This document shows positions 7,807 through 16,552 of a stretch of DNA of 45,817 bases, piece by piece. This DNA is from Clostridia bacterium (GTDB taxonomy: Bacteria > Bacillota > Clostridia > Oscillospirales > Acutalibacteraceae): NCBI GenBank assembly GCA_017435865.1, contig JAFSEF010000090.1, positions 1-45,817 on the forward strand. The letters are read 5' to 3'. The position numbers were made by a program, and so were the translations under genes. Below the pieces are notes generated by a model. It ran no database searches. It was given only the letters and a program-made list of their open reading frames with translations, and was not told the DNA's origin. Numbering within the stretch: the first letter of the stretch is position 1; each line of letters opens with the position of its first letter.

Positions 7807-9111
7807 GTGAAAAAGACCCTGAAGATTCTCGCACTTGTACTCTCTCTCTGCATGGTAGTAGCTTGCTTCGCAGCTTGCAACAATGATGCAGACGAAACCC
7901 TCACCGACGGCAACGTTGTTGCTACCGACGGTGACGCTGCTGACGTTTCTGAAGACGTTTCTGCAGACGCAGGCGAAGTTGCTCTTGATTACTCCGATAT
8001 CAAGGTTGGCTTCATTTTCCTGCACGCTCCCACAGACTCCACTTATGACAAGAACTTCATGAACGCTGTTGAAGAAGTTCAGGCTACTCTCGGTCTCACC
8101 AACGATCAGGTTATCGTTATGAGCGACATCGCTGAAAGCGAAGCTTGCTACGAAGCTGCTATGGACCTTGTTGACCAGGGTTGCAACATCATCTTCGGTG
8201 ACTCCTTCGGTCATGAAGACTACCTCATTCAGGCTGCTCAGGAATGCCCGGACGTTCAGTTCTGCCACGCTACCGGCGACAGCGCTCTTGCTGAAAACAT
8301 TCCTAACTTCCACAACGCATTTGCTTCCATCTACGAAGGCCGCTATGTTGCAGGTATCGTTGCAGGTATGAAGATCAACGAAATGATCGAAAACGGCGAA
8401 TTCACTGCTGAAGAAGCAAAGATGGGTTATGTCGGTGCATTCCCCTATGCAGAAGTTATCTCCGGCTACACCTCTTTCTATCTTGGTGCAAGATCCGTTT
8501 GCCCGACCGTCACCATGGAAGTTAAGTACACCAACTCCTGGTTCGACATCGACGCTGAAAGAACCCAGGCTATCGCTCTCATCGAAAGCGGTTGCAAGCT
8601 CATCAGCCAGCATGCTGACTCCGAAGGTGCTCCCAAGGCTTGTGAAGAATACGGCGTACCCAACGTTGCTTACAACGTAAACACCACTGATATGGGCCCG
8701 ACAACTGCTCTTATCTCTTCCAAGATCAACTGGGCTCCCTACATGACCTACATGATCGACTGTGTCGTTAAGGGCGAAGCTATTGACACCGACTGGTGCG
8801 GCGGCTTCAACACCGGTTCCGTTGAACTTACCGAACTCAACACTGCTGTTGCTGCAGAAGGCACTCAGGAAGCTATCGATGCTGCTATCGCTGCATTCAA
8901 GGCAGGCGAACTTCATGTTTATGATACCGCTACCTTCACTGTAAACGGCGAAGCTCTTGCTGAAGATTTCCAGGCAGACGTTGTTCCCGATGCTGCTTAC
9001 ACTCCTGACACTGACGTCGTTCTTGACGGTTACTTCGCAGAAAGCGAATTCAGAAGCGCACCCTACTTCAGCATCATCATCGACGGCATCACTGCTGTTG
9101 TTGAAGGCTGA
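7807..9111 (+). CDS. BMP-family nucleoside-binding lipoprotein of an ABC transporter
   Basis: Extracytoplasmic substrate-binding lipoprotein of the PnrA/BmpA family, which captures purine nucleosides. GTG 7807 (MKKTLKIL) is the best start because GGAGG sits 9 nt upstream; the ATG at 7798 directly abuts that site. A signal peptide runs into a lipobox (VVAC or FAAC, Cys about 17-21), followed by an acidic Asp/Ala-rich linker of about 35 residues and then the two-lobed BMP domain (KVGFIFLHAP, GDSFGHED, HATGD, GRYVAGIVAGM, MGYVGAFPYAEVISGY). The product has 434 residues. Strong codon bias (GCT, GTT, AAC) suggests very high expression. Adjacent xpt supports a purine substrate; B. subtilis NupNOPQ and pneumococcal PnrABCD are the known parallels. 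Confidence 0.92.
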   Translation: MKKTLKILALVLSLCMVVACFAACNNDADETLTDGNVVATDGDAADVSEDVSADAGEVALDYSDIKVGFIFLHAPTDSTYDKNFMNAVEEVQATLGLTNDQVIVMSDIAESEACYEAAMDLVDQGCNIIFGDSFGHEDYLIQAAQECPDVQFCHATGDSALAENIPNFHNAFASIYEGRYVAGIVAGMKINEMIENGEFTAEEAKMGYVGAFPYAEVISGYTSFYLGARSVCPTVTMEVKYTNSWFDIDAERTQAIALIESGCKLISQHADSEGAPKACEEYGVPNVAYNVNTTDMGPTTALISSKINWAPYMTYMIDCVVKGEAIDTDWCGGFNTGSVELTELNTAVAAEGTQEAIDAAIAAFKAGELHVYDTATFTVNGEALAEDFQADVVPDAAYTPDTDVVLDGYFAESEFRSAPYFSIIIDGITAVVEG

Positions 9112-9131
9112 TTTATAACCACCTGTAAACA

Positions 9132-9215
9132 CGGGCGGAGCACCAATCCTGCTCCGCCCGAAGTTGTTTTTTCCGAGGTTTGAAAATGTACACTTTCAAG
9201 CGTATATTTTCAAAC
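9132..9215 (+). terminator. Partial terminator and second stem between binding protein and ATPase genes
   Basis: The perfect stem CGGGCGGAGC (9132-9141) / GCTCCGCCCG (9151-9160) is followed by a T-rich run (9164-9172). A second inverted repeat, GTTTGAAAAT (9178-9187) / ATTTTCAAAC (9206-9215), follows before the next ribosome site. Together they probably attenuate or stabilise the message, so the binding protein is made in excess over the membrane parts. Confidence 0.75.
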
Positions 9216-9252
9216 TCCGTGATTCAAAAAGAAAAACATGGGAGGAAAACAA

Positions 9253-10791
9253 ATGGACAAATCGACCGTACCTGCCATCGAGTTACGCGGAATATGTAAG
9301 TATTTCGGTAAAATCGTTGCAAACAAGAACGTCAACCTTATTGTTGAAAAAGGCGAGATTCTTTCTATTCTCGGCGAAAACGGAAGCGGCAAAACCACAC
9401 TCATGAATATGATTGCCGGTATTTATCTGCCCGACGAAGGACAGATTTTTATCAATGGTGAAGAAGCTTCCATCCATTCCCCCAAGGATGCGTTCACTTA
9501 CAAAATCGGCATGATTCATCAGCACTTCAAACTCATTGACGTATTCTCTGCTGCCGAGAATATTGTGCTCGGCATCCGCACAAAAGGCAAATACGATCTT
9601 AAAAAAGAAAAGGAATCCATCCGTCAGATCTGTGACAAGTACGGTTTTCTGATTGATCTTGACAAAAAGATCTATGAAATGTCCGTTTCTGAAAAGCAGA
9701 CAGTCGAAATTGTCAAAGTACTTTACAGAGGTGCCGACATTCTGATTCTTGATGAACCCACCGCAGTGCTCACACCGCAGGAAACGGTCAAGCTCTTTGC
9801 TGTCATGCGTGCAATGAAGGAAGACGGCAAATCCATCGTCATCATCACCCACAAACTCAACGAAGTTATGGAAATTTCCGACCGTGTCGCCGTTCTGCGT
9901 AAGGGCGAATCCGTCGGTTCGGTTATGACGAAGGACACCAATCCCGAAGAACTGACCGCATTGATGGTCGGCAAAAAAGTGGAACTGAACATCGAAAGAA
10001 GCGAACCGAAAGACTGTGAAGACCGTTTGATTATCCGCGATCTCAACTGCCGCAACCGTGAAGGTGCAAAGGTCATCAGCAATGTCACATTCACTGCAAA
10101 ATCGGGCGAAATCTTCGGTATTGCAGGTATTGCAGGCAGCGGCCAGAGAGAACTGCTTGAATCCATCGCAGGCCTGCAGAAGCTTGAAAGCGGTGAAATC
10201 CTTTACAATGACCCCACAAGCGGCAAACAGGAAAATCTGCGTAACAAAACACCGATGCAGATCCGTCATCTCGGTGTCCGCCTTTCCTTTGTTCCCGAAG
10301 ACAGACTCGGCATGGGACTTGTCGGCAACATGGACATCATTGACAACGTGATGCTGCGCAGCTACAGAAAAGGCCATTCGGCATTTCTGAGACGTAAAGA
10401 ACCGAAATCCCTTGCTGAAAAGATTATCCGCGATCTTGAGGTTGTCACACCCGATGCAAAGACACCCGTCCGCAGACTGTCCGGCGGTAACGTACAGAAA
10501 GTTCTTGTCGGCCGCGAAATTGCATCTGCCCCCAAAGTGCTCATGGTTGCCTACCCTGTCCGCGGTCTTGATATCAACTCATCTTACACCATTTACAATC
10601 TGCTCAATGAACAGAAAGATGCCGGTGCATCCATCATTTTCGTCGGTGAAGATCTTGACGTTCTGATCGCACTTTGCGACCGCATTATGGTTATCTGCGG
10701 CGGTAAAGTTTCGGGCATCGTTGATGCAAGAACAACAACAAAGGAAGAAATCGGTCTTCTTATGACACAGACAGGAGGAGAAGAACAATGA
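9253..10791 (+). CDS. Nucleoside ABC transporter ATPase with tandem ATP-binding domains
   Basis: A 512-residue duplicated ATPase of the NupO/RbsA type that powers uptake through the two permeases downstream. The first domain has Walker A GENGSGKTT (41-49) and Walker B ILILDEPTA, but a degenerate signature (MSVSEKQ). The second has a degenerate P-loop (GIAGSGQRE), a good LSGGN signature and a Walker B region reading AYPVRGLD, as is normal for this family. The start is ATG 9253, because GGGAGG at 9240-9245 lies 7 nt upstream and overlaps an earlier in-frame ATG. The stop overlaps the next start (ATGA). Confidence 0.94.
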   Translation: MDKSTVPAIELRGICKYFGKIVANKNVNLIVEKGEILSILGENGSGKTTLMNMIAGIYLPDEGQIFINGEEASIHSPKDAFTYKIGMIHQHFKLIDVFSAAENIVLGIRTKGKYDLKKEKESIRQICDKYGFLIDLDKKIYEMSVSEKQTVEIVKVLYRGADILILDEPTAVLTPQETVKLFAVMRAMKEDGKSIVIITHKLNEVMEISDRVAVLRKGESVGSVMTKDTNPEELTALMVGKKVELNIERSEPKDCEDRLIIRDLNCRNREGAKVISNVTFTAKSGEIFGIAGIAGSGQRELLESIAGLQKLESGEILYNDPTSGKQENLRNKTPMQIRHLGVRLSFVPEDRLGMGLVGNMDIIDNVMLRSYRKGHSAFLRRKEPKSLAEKIIRDLEVVTPDAKTPVRRLSGGNVQKVLVGREIASAPKVLMVAYPVRGLDINSSYTIYNLLNEQKDAGASIIFVGEDLDVLIALCDRIMVICGGKVSGIVDARTTTKEEIGLLMTQTGGEEQ

Positions 10792-11894
10792 GCCATGTAG
10801 CACCTCATATGGAACCACCTGTGCGTCTTTCAAAAAGAGACGTCATGCCGACATGGAAAGGAATTCTTGTGCGTATTGCAGGCATTCTGCTTGGTGTCGC
10901 ACTGAGTTCGCTGTTCATCGTCCTTGTTACTGACCTGAATCCTGCAGAGGTTTTCACTTCCCTGTTTGACGGTTGCTTCGGTACACCGAGACGTATCTGG
11001 AACCTGCTGCAGAACACTGCAATACTGCTGTGTATCTCACTTGCTGTTACACCTGCCTACAAAATGAAGTTCTGGAACATCGGTGCGGAAGGCCAGGTAC
11101 TTGTCGGTGCTGCGGCAACAGCTGCGTGCATGATCTACTTCGGCAATACACTGAGCCCGTGGCTGTTGTTCCCGCTTATGATCATCTCCAGTTTGTTTGC
11201 AGGCATGGTCTGGGGTATGATTCCCGCATTCTTCAAAGCGTACTTCAACACAAACGAAACACTGTTCACCCTGATGATGAATTATGTTGCCACCCAGGTT
11301 ATCGCATTCCTCATCACCTATTGGGAGAATCCGAAAGGCTCCAACTCCGTCGGTGTTATCAACTCCGCAACAAAAGCCGGTTGGCTTCCCTATCTGTTTG
11401 ACAAACAGTACCTCATTAACATTCTTGTCGTTCTGGCACTGACCGTTGTTATGTATATTTATCTGAAATACAGCAAACACGGTTATGAAATCAGCGTTGT
11501 CGGTGAAAGTGAAAATACAGCTCGTTACATCGGCATCAACGTCAAAAAGGTCATCCTGCGTACGATGGCACTCTCCGGTGCTCTTTGCGGACTTGCAGGC
11601 CTGCTTCTTGTATCAGGTTCAAGCCATACCGTTTCCGTCAACACAGCCGGCGGCAGAGGTTTCACGGCTATCCTTGTTTCCTGGCTTGCAAAGTTCAATC
11701 CTGCTGTCATGCTGCTGACCTCTTTCCTCATCGTCTTCTTTGAACGCGGTGCAGCACAGATTGCAACCTCATTCCGCATGAATGAAAGCCTTGCTGATAT
11801 CATCACCGGTATCATTCTTTTCTTCATCATCGGTTCGGAATTCTTCCTGAATTACAAGTTGAATTTCCGTCACAGCAAAAAGAAGGAGGGTTAA
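10788..11894 (+). CDS. Nucleoside ABC transporter permease 1
   Basis: A 368-residue membrane protein of the BPD_transp_2 (RbsC/LivH) family with about eight to ten helices. FWNIGAEGQVLVGA is the characteristic signature. It is the NupP or PnrC-like half of the heterodimeric channel. It overlaps the ATPase gene by 4 nt (ATGA) with AGGAGG inside the ATPase end, and the next permease starts 3 nt after its stop. The roughly 25 N-terminal residues before the first helix are hydrophilic. Confidence 0.93.
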   Translation: MSHVAPHMEPPVRLSKRDVMPTWKGILVRIAGILLGVALSSLFIVLVTDLNPAEVFTSLFDGCFGTPRRIWNLLQNTAILLCISLAVTPAYKMKFWNIGAEGQVLVGAAATAACMIYFGNTLSPWLLFPLMIISSLFAGMVWGMIPAFFKAYFNTNETLFTLMMNYVATQVIAFLITYWENPKGSNSVGVINSATKAGWLPYLFDKQYLINILVVLALTVVMYIYLKYSKHGYEISVVGESENTARYIGINVKKVILRTMALSGALCGLAGLLLVSGSSHTVSVNTAGGRGFTAILVSWLAKFNPAVMLLTSFLIVFFERGAAQIATSFRMNESLADIITGIILFFIIGSEFFLNYKLNFRHSKKKEG

Positions 11895-11897
11895 GAA

Positions 11898-12884
11898 ATG
11901 GATCTTGCAAAATTTGCCAGTTTTATAACACAGGCCATCATTACAGGTATTCCGCTTCTTTACGGTGCTACCGGTGAAATGCTCACCGAAAAGTCCGGCA
12001 ACCTCAATCTCGGTATCCCCGGTATCATGTATGTCGGCGGTATTTCGGGTGTTCTCGGCGGTTTCTTCTGGGAAACCTACGGTGACAAAACCAATGCTTT
12101 TCTTTGCGTTCTGATTCCGATGCTCTGTTCCCTGCTTGCCAGTGGTGCCATGGCTTTCATTTACAGCTTCCTGACCATTACCCTGCGTGCCAACCAGAAC
12201 GTCACAGGTCTTGTTCTGACCACATTCGGTATGGGGCTGGGTTCCTTTATAGGCGGTTCGCTTTCCACCATTCTCGGCACAGGCACAACCGTTTCTTTGA
12301 ACGCAACAGCCGCTTTCTTTAAAACACCCTTGCCGTTTGCAGAACATCTCGGCCTGTTCGGTAAGACATTCTGCTCATTCGGTTTCCTTGCTTACCTTGC
12401 AATCATCATTGCAGTGATTGCCGCATTTATTCTGAAAAAGACCCGTATCGGTCTGAATCTGAAATCAGTCGGTGAAAATCCTGCAACCGCTGATGCCGCA
12501 GGTATCAATGTTACCGGCTACAAATATGCAGCCACCTGCATCGGTGGTGCAATCGCAGGTCTTGGCGGACTTTACTACGTCATGGACTACGTCGGCGGCA
12601 CATGGTCCAACGGCGGCTTCGGTGACAGAGGCTGGCTTGCCATTGCAATCGTTATTTTCTGCCTGTGGAAACCCGACCTCGGTGTTCTCGGTTCCATCCT
12701 GTTCGGCGGATTGTACATCGTTTATATGTACATTGACAATCTTCCCCGTGCATCGCAGGAAATCTTCAAAATGCTTCCCTATCTTGTCACCATCCTCGTT
12801 CTTGTGCTCATCAGTGTCCGCAAGAAGCGTGAAAACCAACCCCCTGCAAGTCTGGGTGTCTCGTATTTCCGCGAAGAAAGATAA
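11898..12884 (+). CDS. Nucleoside ABC transporter permease 2
   Basis: A 328-residue second permease of the same family (NupQ or PnrD-like). The variant signature LTEKSGNLNLGIPG near residue 25 replaces the 'NIGAEGQ' motif, as is typical for the second subunit. About nine membrane helices are visible. AAGGAGG lies at the end of the preceding gene. It closes the xpt-transporter operon and is followed by a terminator at 12897. Confidence 0.93.
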   Translation: MDLAKFASFITQAIITGIPLLYGATGEMLTEKSGNLNLGIPGIMYVGGISGVLGGFFWETYGDKTNAFLCVLIPMLCSLLASGAMAFIYSFLTITLRANQNVTGLVLTTFGMGLGSFIGGSLSTILGTGTTVSLNATAAFFKTPLPFAEHLGLFGKTFCSFGFLAYLAIIIAVIAAFILKKTRIGLNLKSVGENPATADAAGINVTGYKYAATCIGGAIAGLGGLYYVMDYVGGTWSNGGFGDRGWLAIAIVIFCLWKPDLGVLGSILFGGLYIVYMYIDNLPRASQEIFKMLPYLVTILVLVLISVRKKRENQPPASLGVSYFREER

Positions 12885-12896
12885 CTGATAAACAAA

Positions 12897-12932
12897 GCCC
12901 TGAGATTACAATATCTCAGGGCATTTCTTTTT
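12897..12932. terminator. Terminator at the end of the nucleoside transporter operon
   Basis: The 10-bp stem GCCCTGAGAT (12897-12906) / ATCTCAGGGC (12913-12922) is followed by a T-rich run. It lies between convergent genes and may also serve the minus-strand kinase gene. Confidence 0.8.
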
Positions 12933-12942
12933 TATCTCACTT

Positions 12943-13950
12943 TTATCTGCCGAATAAGTCAATAATCTCCTGTCGGCTTGCGGTTCCCGTAATGCCGATT
13001 TTTTGAACCGTTACGGCACTTGCGTGTGCTGCGACAAAAGCTGCATCTGCAGGTTTTGCACCGCCTGCAAGGCAGGACGAAAATGCAGACAGGAAGGTGT
13101 CGCCTGCACCGCAGATATCCACAGGACAATCAAGCTGCACTGCAGGGATGCGGTCAAGGCTTGCTCCGTCCGTAAACAGACTTCCCTGTGCACCGAGGGT
13201 ACACAACACCTTTGCATGATTCTTGTTTGCAAGGCACATGGCAGCCTGCTCAAAATCAGCCATTTCAGCGGTCATATAACCTTCGTTGCCATACACAGCA
13301 CGCCAACATTCCACTTCATTGGGTTTGAGAATACAATCGGTGTATTCTGCGATGTTATAACGGCTGTCCACGACAACGGTCAGTCCGTTTTTTGCAAGTT
13401 CTATGACCTTTGCACGCACGCGATCGGTGACAATTCCGAACATAAACTGATCGGACACACAAAGCACGTCGATCTCTTTTGCCATAGCGTCTAAATTTGC
13501 AAGAACGGTGTCTTCGGTCTGTGCATCAATAGGCTTATCGGCGGCAAAATCAAGACGGGGATCTTCATATTCCACAGCCGAAATGCCTTTACGCATGGGC
13601 TTGCAATAGGCATTCGTAAAACGGTCGGGTGTCAGCACAAACCAACGGTCATCTATGCCGCATTTCTGCAGCACATCACGCAGCAGCATACCGCGCCAGT
13701 CATCGCCGTACAGTCCCACAGCATACAGTTTTTGCGGTTTCAGTGCTGCGATATTGTTGGCAGTATTTCCGCCGGCACCCGGGTAAACACGTTCCTTTAC
13801 CACAGGCAATGGATAATGCGGTGTCTCGCGTGAGAGTTCACTCTTTGTCATATCCGCATGCCAATAAATGTCTACACAGAAGTCACCGAGCAGACCGATT
13901 TTTGCATGGCTTATATTGTCAAGAATGGAAACAAACTGTTCTTTGTTCAT
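12943..13950 (-). CDS. PfkB-family sugar kinase, similar to HldE kinase domains
   Basis: A 335-residue carbohydrate kinase of the ribokinase (PfkB) superfamily. The anion-hole/catalytic motif DICGAGDTF is at 278-286. The N-terminal LLGDFCVDIYW and the PGAGGNTANN segment are closest in style to heptose-7-phosphate kinases (HldE/RfaE) rather than to ribokinase. No nucleotidyltransferase domain is attached. It overlaps the preceding gene by 4 nt, so both products probably work together. The exact substrate is unknown; a phosphorylated or deoxy sugar is possible. Confidence 0.82.
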   Translation of the reverse strand: MNKEQFVSILDNISHAKIGLLGDFCVDIYWHADMTKSELSRETPHYPLPVVKERVYPGAGGNTANNIAALKPQKLYAVGLYGDDWRGMLLRDVLQKCGIDDRWFVLTPDRFTNAYCKPMRKGISAVEYEDPRLDFAADKPIDAQTEDTVLANLDAMAKEIDVLCVSDQFMFGIVTDRVRAKVIELAKNGLTVVVDSRYNIAEYTDCILKPNEVECWRAVYGNEGYMTAEMADFEQAAMCLANKNHAKVLCTLGAQGSLFTDGASLDRIPAVQLDCPVDICGAGDTFLSAFSSCLAGGAKPADAAFVAAHASAVTVQKIGITGTASRQEIIDLFGR

Positions 13951-14915
13951 TTCTGCATTTCCTCTTTCACGCGGTCATACAGGGTCGGAATGGTGATCTG
14001 ATGATCACCCACAAAATGCCATCCCATACCGCCTTTACAGGTCGGACGATTGACGATATTCTTACGCGGACGGTAATAGTAATTCGGATCTTCATAGCCG
14101 ATTTTGCAACGGTAATTGCCGAGGTTCACAAGGTCGAAGTTTGCGGTTGTTATATTGAATGTCGGATAGCCGAGATTTCTTGCAATGGAAAGGGTTTTTA
14201 AGAACACTTCGGGACCGATAACGGACGAACCGAAGTTGAGGAACACTCCGCCGTCAAGCTGTGCAACAGAATATGCCATGCGTTTAAAGTCCACACCGCT
14301 GCAAGCACCGATGGCAGCCATATCGCAGGTGGGGTGCTGATGGATGATATCCGTACCCAGTGCAATGGCATAGGTAGCGGGAATGTCAAGCTTATAAGCG
14401 TTCCACAGAATACAGTCCTCACGGTTGGGGAATTTTTCGGGGTGGATGTCAATATAATAGCCGAGTGCTTCGCCGTAGCCCATACCGTGTGCGGCACCGT
14501 ACTGCAAAGCCTCGTTCATCCATGCACCCGTTTCTTCCCACATACCGAACGAACCGTCCTCAATGGCGGTGGGCACGTCTTCGCTTGTACCGCCCAAGTA
14601 GGCAAGCTCAAAATCATGGATGCTCGTAGCCCCGTTGGCGGCAATGTGGGTGATGATGCCCTCTTTCATCAGGGCAATGATATAGCGGCTCAGGTGGTTT
14701 TTGACCACGTGTGCTCCCATGCTCCAGATGACAGGACGGTCATTTTGGCGTGCCCTGACAATGCGTTCAATCAGCTCGTCAAATCCGTCTGCGGTGTAAG
14801 TGTCATGCGGTGTCACACCGGGCACCATCAGTTTATCAATCGTAACAAGGTTGATTCTGTTTTGTGCTGAATAGGTTGTAATGCCCGAAAAATCAAGGCT
14901 TTGTTCTTTTCTCAT
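13947..14915 (-). CDS. Conserved protein resembling the deoxyhypusine synthase fold
   Basis: A 322-residue cytoplasmic protein that I cannot assign firmly. The segment MKEGIITHIAANGATSIHDFELAYLG is laid out like the nucleotide-binding part of deoxyhypusine or homospermidine synthases. GTSEDV, a Gly-rich LNFGSSVIGPE and NITTANFDL further on add to the likeness. The catalytic Lys of true deoxyhypusine synthase (in KHHI) is not evident, so another reaction is likely. It could be a different NAD-binding family. AAAGGAG precedes ATG 14915. It sits between the lysoplasmalogenase-like gene (11 nt away) and the kinase (4-nt overlap). Confidence 0.5.
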   Translation of the reverse strand: MRKEQSLDFSGITTYSAQNRINLVTIDKLMVPGVTPHDTYTADGFDELIERIVRARQNDRPVIWSMGAHVVKNHLSRYIIALMKEGIITHIAANGATSIHDFELAYLGGTSEDVPTAIEDGSFGMWEETGAWMNEALQYGAAHGMGYGEALGYYIDIHPEKFPNREDCILWNAYKLDIPATYAIALGTDIIHQHPTCDMAAIGACSGVDFKRMAYSVAQLDGGVFLNFGSSVIGPEVFLKTLSIARNLGYPTFNITTANFDLVNLGNYRCKIGYEDPNYYYRPRKNIVNRPTCKGGMGWHFVGDHQITIPTLYDRVKEEMQK

Positions 14916-14926
14916 TTTATTCTCCT

Positions 14927-15649
14927 TTAGAATTCAACATTCACCAACAAGGCCGATGCTGCGATGCAGTACTGTGCAATGTAGTAGGTTGTATGGTTGG
15001 TGATAATATCAACAGGACGGTTTTTACCCGTACCGAAATAAGTACCCGACAGAATCAGATCGGAAACGATGAACAAACCGCCGCCGACGGTCATCAGCAG
15101 AATGCCTGCATTCCCGTGACCGTAAAACAGAGCCGTGTTCAGGCACAGTGCAAACATGGAAACAAGAATCGCACCGTAAACCAAAGTGATGGCCTTGAAT
15201 TTGCCGTAATGCATTTTCGTCGGCTTTTCGAGGACAAGCAGAACAATGACCGTTGCGACTGCCGAAACAGCTGCAAAAATGGCTGCAAGCGGATGCACAA
15301 CGCCGTGCTTGTACAGGACGGCAGCGAAATAGAAAAAGTGACCGAACATAAAAACAAAGAAGCCGGAGAAGGTCCAGAAGTCACTGTCCTGTGTATAAAT
15401 GTATTTAAAATCAAGCCAGATGTCACCAAGAAGTCCCAAAAGCAGACCGCCTGCAAGCAGAGACGTGTATTTCCAGTCGGCATTGTCGCCTGCGGCAAGA
15501 CTTGCCGTCATCAGTGTCAGCAAAAAGAAAACACTCACAAGTGCTTTCACAAAAACAGCTTTTTTGCGGTCACCGCTGACACGCAGCTTCAGGAACACAC
15601 CAAGCAGAATCATTCCGATTGCAACACAGGCAAAAAACAAATACAACAT
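14927..15649 (-). CDS. Lysoplasmalogenase-like YhhN family membrane protein
   Basis: A 240-residue protein with about eight membrane helices. Family motifs LLGDIWLD (after helix 3) and GGGLFIVSDLIL (near the C-terminus) carry the conserved acidic residues of the YhhN/TMEM86 family, whose studied members hydrolyse the vinyl-ether bond of lysoplasmalogens. Plasmalogens are common in anaerobic Clostridia, which fits. The start is the second ATG (15649), seven bases after AAAGGAG; the ATG six bases earlier is too close to that site. It is the first gene of a three-gene operon with a perfect TTGACA promoter. Confidence 0.85.
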   Translation of the reverse strand: MLYLFFACVAIGMILLGVFLKLRVSGDRKKAVFVKALVSVFFLLTLMTASLAAGDNADWKYTSLLAGGLLLGLLGDIWLDFKYIYTQDSDFWTFSGFFVFMFGHFFYFAAVLYKHGVVHPLAAIFAAVSAVATVIVLLVLEKPTKMHYGKFKAITLVYGAILVSMFALCLNTALFYGHGNAGILLMTVGGGLFIVSDLILSGTYFGTGKNRPVDIITNHTTYYIAQYCIAASALLVNVEF

Positions 15650-15681
15650 AACCATTCTCCTTTTTTCTCTCAATTATCCTT

Positions 15682-15745
15682 ATTTTAATTACTTAGCATA
15701 AAAATGTCAACAATTATTGCATATTCATGTTGTATATGCTAAAAT
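15682..15745. promoter_or_regulatory. Divergent promoters with an internal inverted repeat
   Basis: On minus, -35 TTGACA (15705-15710) and -10 TAAAAT (15682-15687) have a 17-bp spacer and drive the YhhN operon. On plus, -35 TTGCAT (15717-15722) and -10 TAAAAT (15740-15745), also 17 bp apart, drive the hydrolase operon. The plus spacer holds an imperfect dyad (GCATAT ... ATATGC, 15719-15739) that could be an operator. Confidence 0.65.
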
Positions 15746-15781
15746 ATTTTTATCTAAAAACAAGTGAGGTGCGATTTATAT

Positions 15782-16552
15782 ATGAAAATCATGAGTTTCA
15801 ATATCCTTTGCGGCGGAAAAGATCTGCGTGCATGGCCCGTTCGAGCAGCCATGGTAACGGACACAATCCGTAAGGAATTGCCCGATTCGTTCGGTGTGCA
15901 GGAAGCACATTACGACTGGATGCAGGCCATTTCGTCCGCATTGCCCGAATACAGCTATGTCGGCGTCGGAAGAGATGACGGTGACAAAGAAGGTGAATTT
16001 TCTGCTGTTTTCTACAAAAAGGATGCGTATGACCTGCTTGACAGCGGCACATTCTGGTTGAGTGAAACGCCTGATAAGCCCGGCAAAGGCTGGGATGCCG
16101 CCTGCATTCGCGTGTGCTCGTGGGCAAAACTCAAAGACAAAGAAAACGGCAAAGTATTCGTCCATTTCAATACGCACCTCGACCATGTCGGCCTTGTAGC
16201 CATGCAGAAAGGTGCAGAACTTGTAACGAAAAAAGCTGCTGAAATCTGCCCCGATGCACCTGCGTTTTTCACAGGGGACTTCAATGTCACACCCGAAAGT
16301 GCACCCTATGCCACGGTCATTGCAAACGGATTTAAGGATTCCAGACTGCTTGCCCCCGTCACCGACAACGGACCGACATTCCATGCGGATGTGTTTGAAG
16401 AAGGCACACGCAAGGAACATCACTGCATCATCGACTACTGCTTTGTAAAGGGTGACATCGAAGTTAAATCCTACAAAGTCATCCGTGATCTTTATGAGGG
16501 CAATCTGTACCCGTCCGACCATTATCCTGTTGTTGCGGAGATTGCATTCTAA
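15782..16552 (+). CDS. Endonuclease/exonuclease/phosphatase family hydrolase
   Basis: A 256-residue metal-dependent phosphoesterase of the EEP superfamily (DNase I / sphingomyelinase fold). Conserved catalytic pieces are in order: SFNILCGG, GVQEAHY (metal-binding Glu), HFNTHLDHVG, FTGDFNVTP (Asp/Asn) and SDHYPVV (Asp-His) at the C-terminus. There is no signal peptide, so it should act in the cytoplasm. The start is ATG 15782, 9 nt after GAGGTG; an earlier in-frame GTG overlaps that site. The substrate may be a phosphodiester or phosphosugar. The stop overlaps the next start by one base (TAATG). Confidence 0.88.
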   Translation: MKIMSFNILCGGKDLRAWPVRAAMVTDTIRKELPDSFGVQEAHYDWMQAISSALPEYSYVGVGRDDGDKEGEFSAVFYKKDAYDLLDSGTFWLSETPDKPGKGWDAACIRVCSWAKLKDKENGKVFVHFNTHLDHVGLVAMQKGAELVTKKAAEICPDAPAFFTGDFNVTPESAPYATVIANGFKDSRLLAPVTDNGPTFHADVFEEGTRKEHHCIIDYCFVKGDIEVKSYKVIRDLYEGNLYPSDHYPVVAEIAF

